This document shows positions 7,208 to 13,123 of a DNA stretch of 13,179 nt, piece after piece. Position 1 is the first letter of the stretch. Each line of letters starts with the position of its first letter. The notes under the pieces were generated by a model. It was not told where the DNA came from. It made no database searches and saw only the letters and a program-made list of their open reading frames with translations. Position numbers and translations under genes: made by a program. Origin of the DNA: an uncultured Flavobacteriales bacterium (GTDB lineage: Bacteria > Bacteroidota > Bacteroidia > Flavobacteriales_D > Sanyastnellaceae); the NCBI GenBank assembly GCA_938092195.1, contig CALKHD010000189.1, positions 1 through 13,179 of the forward strand, given 5' to 3'.

Positions 7208-7711
7208 TTATATCTCTGGAATCCAAGGGTCGATGAGGGGAAGAAGAATGCGAGCTGTGTTGTCCAGCGCCGGCCAGAGGTGGCTGGATTCGCGCCATTC
7301 CACAGGCAAGACTTCTGTTCCCAAAGTGCCTTGGATGAGCAAAACCAAGATGGACCAAAACAACCAAGCCCGCCCGGTCGCAAAAACCAACCCGCCCAAT
7401 CGGTCCATGGGCTTGAGTGCAGTGATGTCCACGATTTTCTCAATCACCCTGCCCAGCAGATGAACCCCAATGGCCACGGCCAAAAAAGTCAAGGCAAATG
7501 CAGTGATACCCAGGTAGGATTTGCCAATGGAAAACTCCGCATCCAGCCATGCGGCGGCCAAGTCGGAACCAAACAAAGCAGCATAAGCGCCGAGAAAGAG
7601 CGCCGCCAATCCAGTCAACTCCAAGATGAACCCCTTTCGGAGGCCCCGAATGGCACCCCAAAGCAGTGGGATCGCAAGAACAATGTCAAGTGGAGAAATT
7701 CCTTCAGGCAT
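7208..7711 (-). CDS. CvpA family membrane protein
   Basis: Integral membrane protein of the CvpA family (colicin V production homologues), 167 residues with about four membrane segments (roughly 5-21, 29-47, 66-88 and 104-127). The signature features are the early RGLRKGFI after the first segment and the loop KPMDRLGGLVFATGRAW (100-116), which is the conserved DR-GG motif of the family. The precise molecular function is unsettled; family members have been linked to envelope homeostasis. The ATG at 7711 is preferred over a TTG four codons upstream. It heads a two-gene unit with the DUF1801 gene and is divergent from the acetyltransferase gene across 29 bp. The extreme C-terminus (ILLPLIDPWIPEI) is hydrophobic but short. 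Confidence 0.92.
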   Translation of the reverse strand: MPEGISPLDIVLAIPLLWGAIRGLRKGFILELTGLAALFLGAYAALFGSDLAAAWLDAEFSIGKSYLGITAFALTFLAVAIGVHLLGRVIEKIVDITALKPMDRLGGLVFATGRAWLFWSILVLLIQGTLGTEVLPVEWRESSHLWPALDNTARILLPLIDPWIPEI

Positions 7712-7720
7712 GTAACCTCG

Positions 7721-7728
7721 CAATAATA
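7721..7728 (-). promoter_or_regulatory. Possible -7-like element (TATTATTG) before cvpA
   Basis: On the minus strand TATTATTG matches 5 of 6 fixed positions of TAnnTTTG and ends 9 nt before the cvpA ATG. It overlaps by two bases the exact -7 match that points toward the divergent acetyltransferase gene. Evidence is weak, but the 29-bp spacer must hold any promoters for both units unless they lie inside the genes. Confidence 0.25.
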
Positions 7729-7734
7729 CGTTTG
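7727..7734 (+). promoter_or_regulatory. -7 promoter-like element (TACGTTTG) 6 nt before the GNAT gene
   Basis: TACGTTTG is an exact TAnnTTTG match and ends 6 nt before the ATG at 7741. It would give a leaderless or almost leaderless transcript. The upstream -33 position holds only TTC (7703-7705) rather than TTG. There is no Shine-Dalgarno sequence before this ATG. Confidence 0.42.
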
Positions 7735-7740
7735 CAGAAG

Positions 7741-8229
7741 ATGAAAGCGAATGGAAAGGTGCGTTGGGCCACTGAGGAGGATGTTCCTCGTGTGTGGGAA
7801 TTGATTTTGGAGTTGGCCGAATATGAGCGTGCGGCAGACCAAGTGCGCATCAATGCCGAGGTGCTGGGCCGAGATGGGTTTGGTGAGAACCCTGCTTATG
7901 GGTTGTTGGTGCTGGAGCCAGTCGATCGCGATGAGGTGGTGGGAATGGCTTTGTTTTACGAGAAGTACAGCACGTGGAATGGCCGGTGTTTGTTCTTGGA
8001 AGACCTGGTGGTGACGGCCTCTGAGAGGGGGCAAGGCTATGGGAGACAGCTTTTTTCTGCCGTGGCAAAAGAGACCCAAAAGCGGGGCCACGCCTACATG
8101 CAATGGCAGGTGTTGGATTGGAATGAGCCCGCCATTGGATTCTACAAATCGTTGGGTGCCGCTTTGGACGGAGAATGGTTGAATGGCCGTTTAGAGGGCC
8201 AGGCTCTAGAAGGATTGGCCAAGGGCTGA
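7741..8229 (+). CDS. GNAT family N-acetyltransferase, spermidine/spermine acetyltransferase-like
   Basis: Acetyl-CoA-dependent acetyltransferase of 162 residues. It resembles the eukaryotic SSAT/thialysine acetyltransferase group: VRWATEEDVPRVWELILELAEYE at the start (7-29), DGFGENPAYGLLV (45-57), FYEKYSTWNGRCLFLEDLVV (72-91), the acetyl-CoA pyrophosphate loop RGQGYG (96-101) and VLDWNEPAIGFYKSLGA near the end. The DWNEPAI.FY motif is conserved from bacteria to human SSAT. Likely substrates are polyamines or lysine-like amines, but this is inference from family resemblance. The ATG at 7741 is chosen because the beta-strand of the GNAT fold begins right after it; the frame is open back to 7666 only inside the divergent cvpA gene. 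It is followed after 2 bp by the aspartokinase gene, so the two are surely co-transcribed. Confidence 0.92.
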   Translation: MKANGKVRWATEEDVPRVWELILELAEYERAADQVRINAEVLGRDGFGENPAYGLLVLEPVDRDEVVGMALFYEKYSTWNGRCLFLEDLVVTASERGQGYGRQLFSAVAKETQKRGHAYMQWQVLDWNEPAIGFYKSLGAALDGEWLNGRLEGQALEGLAKG

Positions 8230-8231
8230 GC

Positions 8232-9311
8232 ATGGCTTGGGTCGTTCACAAATTTGGCGGTGCGTCCGTGCGAGATGCAGCGGGTGTCATCAACCTTGGA
8301 GAGATTTTGTCTGTCCGACGCAAGGACCAAGACCAAGGGCTGGACCAGGCTGTGGTGGTCAGTGCCATGGGCAAAACCACCAATGCTTTGGAAGAGGTGT
8401 GGAGGGGATTGGCCGATGTTGAGGACATCAACGCTTTGCTTGAACCCGTGATCGGCAGCCATGTCCAAGTGGCCCAGGAGTTGAACCTTCCTGAGTCGGT
8501 GCTGGCCCCAGACTTGGATTCCTTTCGTGCTGTGGCCAAAAGCTGGATTGGAAAACCACCGACAGATGGGTCTTACGACGCACTTGTCGGGTTTGGCGAG
8601 CGTTGGTCAACCCGGATTGTCGCGGCACATTTGAGGGCCCAAGGGACCCCATCAGGTTGGGTTTCCGCTTGGACTTTGATCCGGACCAATGCCTGCCACC
8701 GCGCCGCCGAAGTGAACCTTGAAGGCACCCAGCAGGCCATTTCTGAAGCCGCAAAAACTTGGGCGGGGGTGATTCCCGTGACCCAAGGCTTTGTGGGTTC
8801 TTCTGCCGACGGTTTGCCCACGACGTTGGGCAGAGAAGGGTCAGATTTCAGTGGGGCGTTGTTGGCTGAGTCCTTGGGGGCCGAGAAGTTTTGCGTCTGG
8901 AAAGACGTGCCGGGCGTGATGACAGGGGACCCCAGAACTTGGCCTGCTGCCGGCTTCATTCCGAGGCTGGATCACAAAACTGCAGAAATCATGAGTGAGG
9001 CCGGCGCCGGGGTGCTGCATCCCGCCACGATGGCACCGCTGCGCCGAGGAAAAATCCCATTGCTCGTCAAGAGTTTCAAAGACCCAGCAGCCGAGGGAAC
9101 TCGAATTGATGGAGATGAGCCTCCTTCAGACCTGCCCCCATTGTGGACCATGTCGCAAGTCTCGGGTCAGAAATGGCACGTTCGCTGCATTGGGGCAACA
9201 GAGGATTTGGCCCGACACATGTGGTTGGAGCAGTTTCCAAAATCGCGTGTGGATCTGGCGGAAAAGGACGCAAAGTTGCCCGGCTGCATCCTGCTTCACG
9301 TCACCCATTGA
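8232..9311 (+). CDS. Aspartate kinase, short monofunctional form with reduced C-terminal region
   Basis: Phosphorylates L-aspartate, the first step toward lysine, threonine and methionine. Kinase-domain motifs are all visible: KFGGASV (7-13), VVVSAMGKTTNAL (41-53), GERWS (122-126), TQGFVGSSADGLPTTLGREGSDFSGA (184-209), WKDVPGVMTGDPR (223-235) and GAGVLHPATMAPLRRGKIPLLVKSF (258-282). The protein has 359 residues, whereas monofunctional aspartokinases with two ACT domains usually have about 400-450. Only about 65 residues follow the kinase domain, enough for at most one reduced ACT-like unit, so feedback control may be altered or absent. The ATG at 8232 is 2 bp after the acetyltransferase stop. 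An AAGGG stretch about 8 nt upstream is one of the few Shine-Dalgarno-like sequences here. The gene converges on DUF2795. Confidence 0.93.
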   Translation: MAWVVHKFGGASVRDAAGVINLGEILSVRRKDQDQGLDQAVVVSAMGKTTNALEEVWRGLADVEDINALLEPVIGSHVQVAQELNLPESVLAPDLDSFRAVAKSWIGKPPTDGSYDALVGFGERWSTRIVAAHLRAQGTPSGWVSAWTLIRTNACHRAAEVNLEGTQQAISEAAKTWAGVIPVTQGFVGSSADGLPTTLGREGSDFSGALLAESLGAEKFCVWKDVPGVMTGDPRTWPAAGFIPRLDHKTAEIMSEAGAGVLHPATMAPLRRGKIPLLVKSFKDPAAEGTRIDGDEPPSDLPPLWTMSQVSGQKWHVRCIGATEDLARHMWLEQFPKSRVDLAEKDAKLPGCILLHVTH

Positions 9312-9323
9312 CCTTTTTGGGGC

Positions 9324-9351
9324 AAAAAAAACGCCGGCTGAAGGGCCGGCG
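9324..9351 (-). terminator. Intrinsic terminator of the DUF2795 gene
   Basis: On the minus strand a perfect 7-bp GC-only stem (CGCCGGC / GCCGGCG, positions 9332-9338 and 9345-9351) with a 6-nt loop is followed directly by eight T residues (9331-9324). It lies 24 bp downstream of the DUF2795 stop. Read on the plus strand there is no T-run after the stem, so it serves the minus strand and not the convergent aspartokinase gene. Confidence 0.88.
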
Positions 9352-9375
9352 CATGGGATGGAGTCATCTCAGAAT

Positions 9376-9597
9376 CTAATATTCATCCTCGTTGAAGAAG
9401 AAGTCCTCTTTCGAAGGATAGTCCGGCCAGATGTCCTCGATTGTGTCGTAGGTCTCCTGGTCGTCCTCGATTTGTTGCAGGTTTTCCACCACTTCCAGAG
9501 GGGCTCCGGTTCGCATGGCGAAATCAATCAACTCGTCCTTGGTGGCTGGCCAAGGGGCATCTTCCAAATAGGATGCAAGCTCTAACGTCCAATACAT
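9376..9597 (-). CDS. DUF2795 domain protein, small acidic
   Basis: Small conserved protein of unknown function, 73 residues, of the DUF2795 family as found widely in Bacteroidota. The sequence starts MYWTLELASYLEDAPWPATK and contains DELIDFAMRTGAPLEVVENLQ, then IWPDYPSKEDFFFNEDEY at the C-terminus. It is strongly acidic, with only about three basic residues, and rich in Trp, Tyr and Phe. There is no signal peptide or membrane segment, so it is probably cytosolic. The ATG at 9597 is favoured over the longer open frame (to 9648) because the family starts with MYWTLE and the promoter lies between the two. It has its own consensus promoter and a strong terminator, so it forms a monocistronic unit downstream of the cobalamin adenosyltransferase gene. 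No role is assigned. Confidence 0.9.
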   Translation of the reverse strand: MYWTLELASYLEDAPWPATKDELIDFAMRTGAPLEVVENLQQIEDDQETYDTIEDIWPDYPSKEDFFFNEDEY

Positions 9598-9618
9598 TTT
9601 GCGTCTGTTCAGGCGCGG

Positions 9619-9648
9619 CAAAAGTAACCGAGCCGCTGAAGTGTGCAA
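9619..9648 (-). promoter_or_regulatory. Consensus Bacteroidota promoter for the DUF2795 gene
   Basis: Read on the minus strand, TTG (9648-9646), a 19-nt spacer and TACTTTTG (9626-9619) match the Bacteroidota -33/-7 promoter layout (TTG, 19-21 nt, TAnnTTTG). The element ends 21 nt before the ATG at 9597, leaving a leader of roughly 15 nt. This is the best promoter in the window. Confidence 0.72.
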
Positions 9649-9677
9649 GCCTTACGCGCGTCATCCGCAAAATGTTC

Positions 9678-9689
9678 GCCCTGAAGGGC
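9678..9689 (-). terminator. Small hairpin after the cobalamin adenosyltransferase gene, possibly a weak terminator
   Basis: GCCCTTCAGGGC on the minus strand can form a 4-bp stem with a 4-nt loop, 11 bp after the stop at 9701. It is followed by GAACATTTTG, so there is only a short delayed T-run. It may attenuate rather than terminate. Confidence 0.25.
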
Positions 9690-9700
9690 ACATAAATCGC

Positions 9701-10261
9701 TCAAGATGATGGATTAGAGGCCTCAATGGGCCACTTGACCTCTTCGGTTCCAGTGGCGTGTGCCACCCAACGTCCGAGCGTGAAGAAGGCATCGCTGAGT
9801 CGATTCAAGTACCGAAGGGCCACACTGGGCTGTGACACGAGGCGGTCTAAGGCCACAGCGCGGCGCTCGGCTCGTCGGCAAACCGTTCGGGCCATGTGGC
9901 ATTGGGTCAAGGCGGGATGTCCGCCGGGAAGAACAAAATTCCTCAAGGGAGCCAGGTCGGCTTCGAGGGCATCTATCCAGGACTCAAGGCCTTTGATTTC
10001 ATCATCGCCCACGGTGAGGGCCCCTGGGCGGGGACCTTCCGGATCGGCGAACACGCCGCCAATTCGAAACAAATGGTCTTGAATGTTGCGAAGGGTGGTC
10101 GATTGGGATTGGAGTATCTCGTGGTCCACCAACCCTCCGACCACAGCATTGAGCTCGTCGAGCGTGCCATAGGCTTCGATCCGGGCATCGTCTTTGTGAA
10201 CCCGATCACCGTTGAACAAGGAGGTCTCCCCTCCATCACCTGTGCGTGTGTAAATGCGCAT
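9701..10261 (-). CDS. Cob(I)alamin adenosyltransferase, PduO type
   Basis: Transfers the adenosyl group of ATP to cob(I)alamin to make adenosylcobalamin, the cofactor of enzymes such as methylmalonyl-CoA mutase. The protein has 186 residues, normal for single-domain PduO/MMAB enzymes. The N-terminal ATP-binding motif is RIYTRTGDGGETSLFNGDRV (2-21), followed by YGTLDELNAVVGGL (31-44). The characteristic late helices carry RTVCRRAERRAV (125-136) and YLNRLSDAFFTLGRW (151-165), including the conserved Arg and Asn/Asp that bind ATP. The ATG at 10261 is preferred to one at 10279 because the family begins MKIYT or MRIYT; a TTTG-ending octamer also sits between the two starts. It is divergent from the dCMP deaminase gene across 54 bp, too short for a cobalamin riboswitch. 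DUF2795 lies 103 bp downstream. Confidence 0.95.
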   Translation of the reverse strand: MRIYTRTGDGGETSLFNGDRVHKDDARIEAYGTLDELNAVVGGLVDHEILQSQSTTLRNIQDHLFRIGGVFADPEGPRPGALTVGDDEIKGLESWIDALEADLAPLRNFVLPGGHPALTQCHMARTVCRRAERRAVALDRLVSQPSVALRYLNRLSDAFFTLGRWVAHATGTEEVKWPIEASNPSS

Positions 10262-10265
10262 GGGA

Positions 10266-10273
10266 CAAAGGTG
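10266..10273 (-). promoter_or_regulatory. Possible -7-like element (CACCTTTG) before the cobalamin adenosyltransferase
   Basis: On the minus strand CACCTTTG ends 4 nt before the ATG at 10261 and is identical to the octamer before mreB. It matches 5 of 6 fixed positions of TAnnTTTG. If it is the true -7 element, the upstream ATG at 10279 would not be transcribed, which supports the shorter start. Confidence 0.3.
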
Positions 10274-10315
10274 GGTCATGTGAATTCAATCTGATTCGCT
10301 TCGTCCACAAGGACC

Positions 10316-10786
10316 ATGACCCTCTCGAATTACCTTCGTGCCGTGGAGCCTCAAGAGAAAACCGACAAGCAACGCCGCTATGACCTCGCCTATTTGAGGA
10401 TGGCCAAAGAATGGGCGCAATTGTCCCATTGCGAGCGCAAGCAGGTGGGGGCCTTGATCGTGAGGGATGGAATGATTGTGTCCGATGGGTACAATGGAAC
10501 CCCGAGCGGGTTTCCCAATGCCTGCGAAACGGCCGAGGGTGAGACCCATTGGTACGTGCTTCATGCCGAGGCCAATGCCATCACCAAGCTGGCCAGGTCC
10601 TCGCACACGGCGCAAGGCGCCACTTTGTACATCACCCTCTCACCCTGTCGTGACTGTGCCAAACTGATTCATCAGGTGGGCATCCGTCGCGTGGTCTACA
10701 TCCACGCCTACAAGGACGACTCTGGTTTGGGTTTCTTGAACCAAGCAGGGGTTGAGATTGTACGTTATCCCGAGGATGAGCACTGA
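10316..10786 (+). CDS. Deoxycytidylate (dCMP) deaminase, ComEB-like
   Basis: Zinc-dependent deaminase converting dCMP to dUMP for thymidylate synthesis. The protein has 156 residues. The zinc site shows HAEAN (83-87, His ligand and catalytic Glu85) and PCRDC (110-114, two Cys ligands). Family-specific stretches are RYDLAYLRMAKEWAQLSHCERKQVGA (21-46), DGYNGTPSGFPNACE (57-71) and GIRRVVYIHAYKDDSGLGFL (122-141). This pattern closely matches ComEB-type deaminases that I recall from Flavobacteriia. The ATG at 10316 has an AAGGA sequence 3 nt before it and gives an N-terminal extension of about 15 residues relative to those proteins; a later Met at residue 29 would cut into the conserved part. Its last 11 bp overlap the start of the S41 peptidase gene, so the two form one operon. 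Confidence 0.94.
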   Translation: MTLSNYLRAVEPQEKTDKQRRYDLAYLRMAKEWAQLSHCERKQVGALIVRDGMIVSDGYNGTPSGFPNACETAEGETHWYVLHAEANAITKLARSSHTAQGATLYITLSPCRDCAKLIHQVGIRRVVYIHAYKDDSGLGFLNQAGVEIVRYPEDEH

Positions 10787-12443
10787 ACGTACCCCCAAAC
10801 CCAATGCATGGGTTCCCTTGGCATTGGGCCTGGCCCTTTGTTTGGGCGCCTACTTGGGCCGTGGATTGGGCAAAGGACAGGATGCCTGGGACCTCGGACA
10901 GTCGCGTTTTGTGCCCTCTGGGCAAGTGTTGACTTCGGTCTTGGACCGCATTGACCGCATGTACGTGGACCCCATCAGCCGAAGTCGGTTGACGGAGGTG
11001 GCCATCGACGCGATTCTCGACGAGCTCGACCCGCACAGCGATTGGTTCAGCGCAGAGGAGCTGGCCGCCATGGCAGAGCCCATGGAAGGCAATTTTGAAG
11101 GCATTGGGGTGGAGTTCTTGCTTCAAGAAGACACCATCATGGTGGTGACACCCATTCCTGGCGGACCCAGTTCAGAAGCGGGTGTGCTGTCCGGAGATCG
11201 CATTGTTGCGGTGGATGACAGTGTGATTGCAGGTACGGGTTTGACCAATTCCAAGGTCATGAAGTTGCTCAAGGGTCCTGCGGGCACCAAGGTGAGGTTG
11301 GGCCTCATGCGTCCAGGTGCATCCGACAGTGGACGGGTTGAGGTGGCGTTGAACCGCGGACGAATCCCCATCCACAGTGTGGTCGCATCGGAGATGATGC
11401 CCGGACGGATTGGATACCTGAAGGTCATACGGTTTGCCAGAAACACCCACGAAGAATTTGAAGAAGCGCTGCAGGCCCTGTATGCCAAGGGTGCCGAGCG
11501 CTTTGTGCTGGACTTGAGGGGCAATGGCGGTGGTTACTTGCACGCAGCAGTTCCCATGGTGGAAGGGTTTTTGGAAAAGGACGACCTGGTGGTGTACACC
11601 GAGGGTGCTGCTCAGCCGAGAAGGGACTACATCACAGAACGTCCAGGTCAACACCGCCAAGAGCCGTTGGTGGTTCTGGTGGATGAAGGCAGCGCTTCGG
11701 CAAGCGAGATTTTGGCTGGGGCACTCCAAGACCATGACCGTGCCGTGGTGGTGGGCCGCCGGACCTTTGGAAAAGGCTTGGTGCAAGAGGAGTTTCCCGT
11801 GGCCGACCGGGGGGCACTGCGGTTGACCGTTGCTCGGTATTACACGCCCAGTGGCCGAAGCATCCAGCGTCCATATGGCGAAGGCATCGATTACGAGGAA
11901 GAGTGGCTGGTCAGGCAAGAGCGAGGCGAGTACATGGAAGCCGACAGCGTGATGGTGGTGGATTCTCTGGCCTATTTCACGGCTGCTGGCCGGACCGTTT
12001 TTGGTGGAGGGGGCATTTCGCCCGACGTCTTTGTGCCCTTGGACACCATGCGCTACCCCGCGTCTTTCCGGGAGCTGGTTTATGCCGGCCGGCTGAGGGA
12101 GCACGCGTTCCAGTTTGGTTCCGACCACAGGCTGCGGCTTCTGGCTTTGGGCCGTGTTGAAGATTTCATGGACGCGGTTGAGTCGGGTCTGGATTTGGAG
12201 GTGGACCGGTTGATTGACGAGACTTTTTTGCCCGATGACGGCCGAGATCAATCGCGGTTGTTGTGCCGCCGAAGGGTGGCCGAGCGTGTGGCCCACAACC
12301 TTTGGGGAGAATCGGCGGGCCACAGGTCAGCCCTGCGGTTCGACCCAGAATGGAAGGCTGCCGTGGCCGCTTTTGAGCGGTGGAATGACCTTTTGCTACC
12401 CCCTGAGAAGCAGTCTGCTTCGGCAGAGGGCATGGAACCATGA
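10776..12443 (+). CDS. S41 family C-terminal processing peptidase (CtpA/Prc-like)
   Basis: Membrane-anchored serine protease that acts in the periplasm on C-termini of exported proteins. The protein has 555 residues. In order: an uncleaved N-terminal membrane anchor (about 11-30); a small helical part with DELDPHSDWFSAEEL (81-95); a PDZ domain (about 104-182, starting GNFEGIGVEF); and the S41 core. The core carries LDLRGNGGG (245-253), the catalytic serine in DEGSASASEI (Ser308 by spacing) and the lysine in TFGKGLVQ (Lys333, Gln337). After the core ending GGGGISPDVFVPLDT (about 410-424) comes a helical tail of about 130 residues; I recall similar tails in other Bacteroidota members. The ATG at 10776 overlaps the deaminase gene by 11 bp, a translational-coupling layout; a TTG start at 10752 would only add residues before the anchor. 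Substrates are unknown. Confidence 0.95.
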   Translation: MSTERTPKPNAWVPLALGLALCLGAYLGRGLGKGQDAWDLGQSRFVPSGQVLTSVLDRIDRMYVDPISRSRLTEVAIDAILDELDPHSDWFSAEELAAMAEPMEGNFEGIGVEFLLQEDTIMVVTPIPGGPSSEAGVLSGDRIVAVDDSVIAGTGLTNSKVMKLLKGPAGTKVRLGLMRPGASDSGRVEVALNRGRIPIHSVVASEMMPGRIGYLKVIRFARNTHEEFEEALQALYAKGAERFVLDLRGNGGGYLHAAVPMVEGFLEKDDLVVYTEGAAQPRRDYITERPGQHRQEPLVVLVDEGSASASEILAGALQDHDRAVVVGRRTFGKGLVQEEFPVADRGALRLTVARYYTPSGRSIQRPYGEGIDYEEEWLVRQERGEYMEADSVMVVDSLAYFTAAGRTVFGGGGISPDVFVPLDTMRYPASFRELVYAGRLREHAFQFGSDHRLRLLALGRVEDFMDAVESGLDLEVDRLIDETFLPDDGRDQSRLLCRRRVAERVAHNLWGESAGHRSALRFDPEWKAAVAAFERWNDLLLPPEKQSASAEGMEP

Positions 12444-12452
12444 CGGTTCAAC

Positions 12453-12460
12453 TAGATTTG
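12453..12460 (+). promoter_or_regulatory. -7 promoter element (TAGATTTG) for the superoxide dismutase gene
   Basis: TAGATTTG is an exact TAnnTTTG match, 9 bp after the S41 peptidase stop and 41 nt before the SOD ATG, leaving a leader of about 35 nt. No clear -33 TTG is seen at 19-21 nt upstream. It suggests the SOD gene can be transcribed separately from the upstream operon. Confidence 0.48.
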
Positions 12461-12501
12461 ACATTACGAGCAACGTCTCACCCAAACTGAATACTTCTGA
12501 T

Positions 12502-13107
12502 ATGGCTTTTGAATTGCCCCAACTCCCTTACGCATACGACGCCCTCGAGCCTCACATTGATGCGCGCACCATGGAAATCCACCATGGCAAGCACCATGCT
12601 GGATACACAGCCAAGCTGAATGCAGCGGTCGAAGGAACCGACCTCGCTGGCAAATCCATCGAAGCCCTCTGCGCAGAGAACGCCGACAATGGCGCTGTTC
12701 GCAACAACGGTGGAGGTTACTACAACCACAACATGTTTTGGACCAGCATGTCTCCCAATGGAGGCGGCACTCCAGACGGTGACTTGGCCGCCGCCATCGA
12801 TTCAGCCTTTGGATCATTTGATGGGTTCAAAACGGCTTTTTCGGCTGCAGCTGGAACCCGGTTCGGCAGTGGATGGGCTTGGCTTTGCGTCAAAGACGGC
12901 GTCCTTGAAGTTTGCTCTTCAGCCAACCAAGACAACCCACTCATGCCCGGTGTGGGCTGTGGTGGCGATCCCATTCTCGGTTTGGATGTTTGGGAGCACG
13001 CTTACTACCTGAATTACCAGAACCGCCGCCCTGACTACGTCGCGGCTTTCTTCAATGTCATTGATTGGAACGCCATTTCAGCGCGTTTTTCCGCTGCGCG
13101 CGGCTGA
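12502..13107 (+). CDS. sodA: Superoxide dismutase, Fe/Mn family, Mn-type residues
   Basis: Cytosolic homodimeric enzyme that dismutates superoxide to oxygen and hydrogen peroxide. The protein has 201 residues and no signal peptide. The four metal ligands are visible: His27 (in MEIHHGKHHAGY), His76 (in YYNHNMFW), Asp162 and His166 (in LDVWEHAYYLNYQ). The second-shell Tyr35 is present. The water-orienting Gln is Gln143 in SANQDNPLM, while Gly72 stands where Fe-type enzymes carry Gln; this is the Mn-SOD arrangement. A Tyr (73) follows the GGG run where E. coli SodA has His. The stretch SPNGGGTPDGDLAAAI is similar to Flavobacteriia enzymes that I recall. The start is unambiguous. It has a likely own promoter in the 58-bp spacer, and its stop is 16 bp before the IspD-like gene. 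Confidence 0.96.
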   Translation: MAFELPQLPYAYDALEPHIDARTMEIHHGKHHAGYTAKLNAAVEGTDLAGKSIEALCAENADNGAVRNNGGGYYNHNMFWTSMSPNGGGTPDGDLAAAIDSAFGSFDGFKTAFSAAAGTRFGSGWAWLCVKDGVLEVCSSANQDNPLMPGVGCGGDPILGLDVWEHAYYLNYQNRRPDYVAAFFNVIDWNAISARFSAARG

Positions 13108-13123
13108 TTGATTTCCCTGCCGC

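Noticed and set aside
9324..9351. A bidirectional terminator shared with the aspartokinase gene
   Set aside because: On the plus strand the hairpin is followed by CATGGGATGG, with no T-run, so it only fits minus-strand termination.
10262..10315. A cobalamin riboswitch upstream of the adenosyltransferase
   Set aside because: The 54-bp spacer is far too short for this riboswitch class and shows none of its conserved elements.
11172..12323. A 383-codon open frame on the minus strand opposite the S41 peptidase
   Set aside because: It is antisense to a protein with complete catalytic and PDZ motifs. The translation is low-complexity in feel (His, Gln, Pro rich) with no known motif or start signal.
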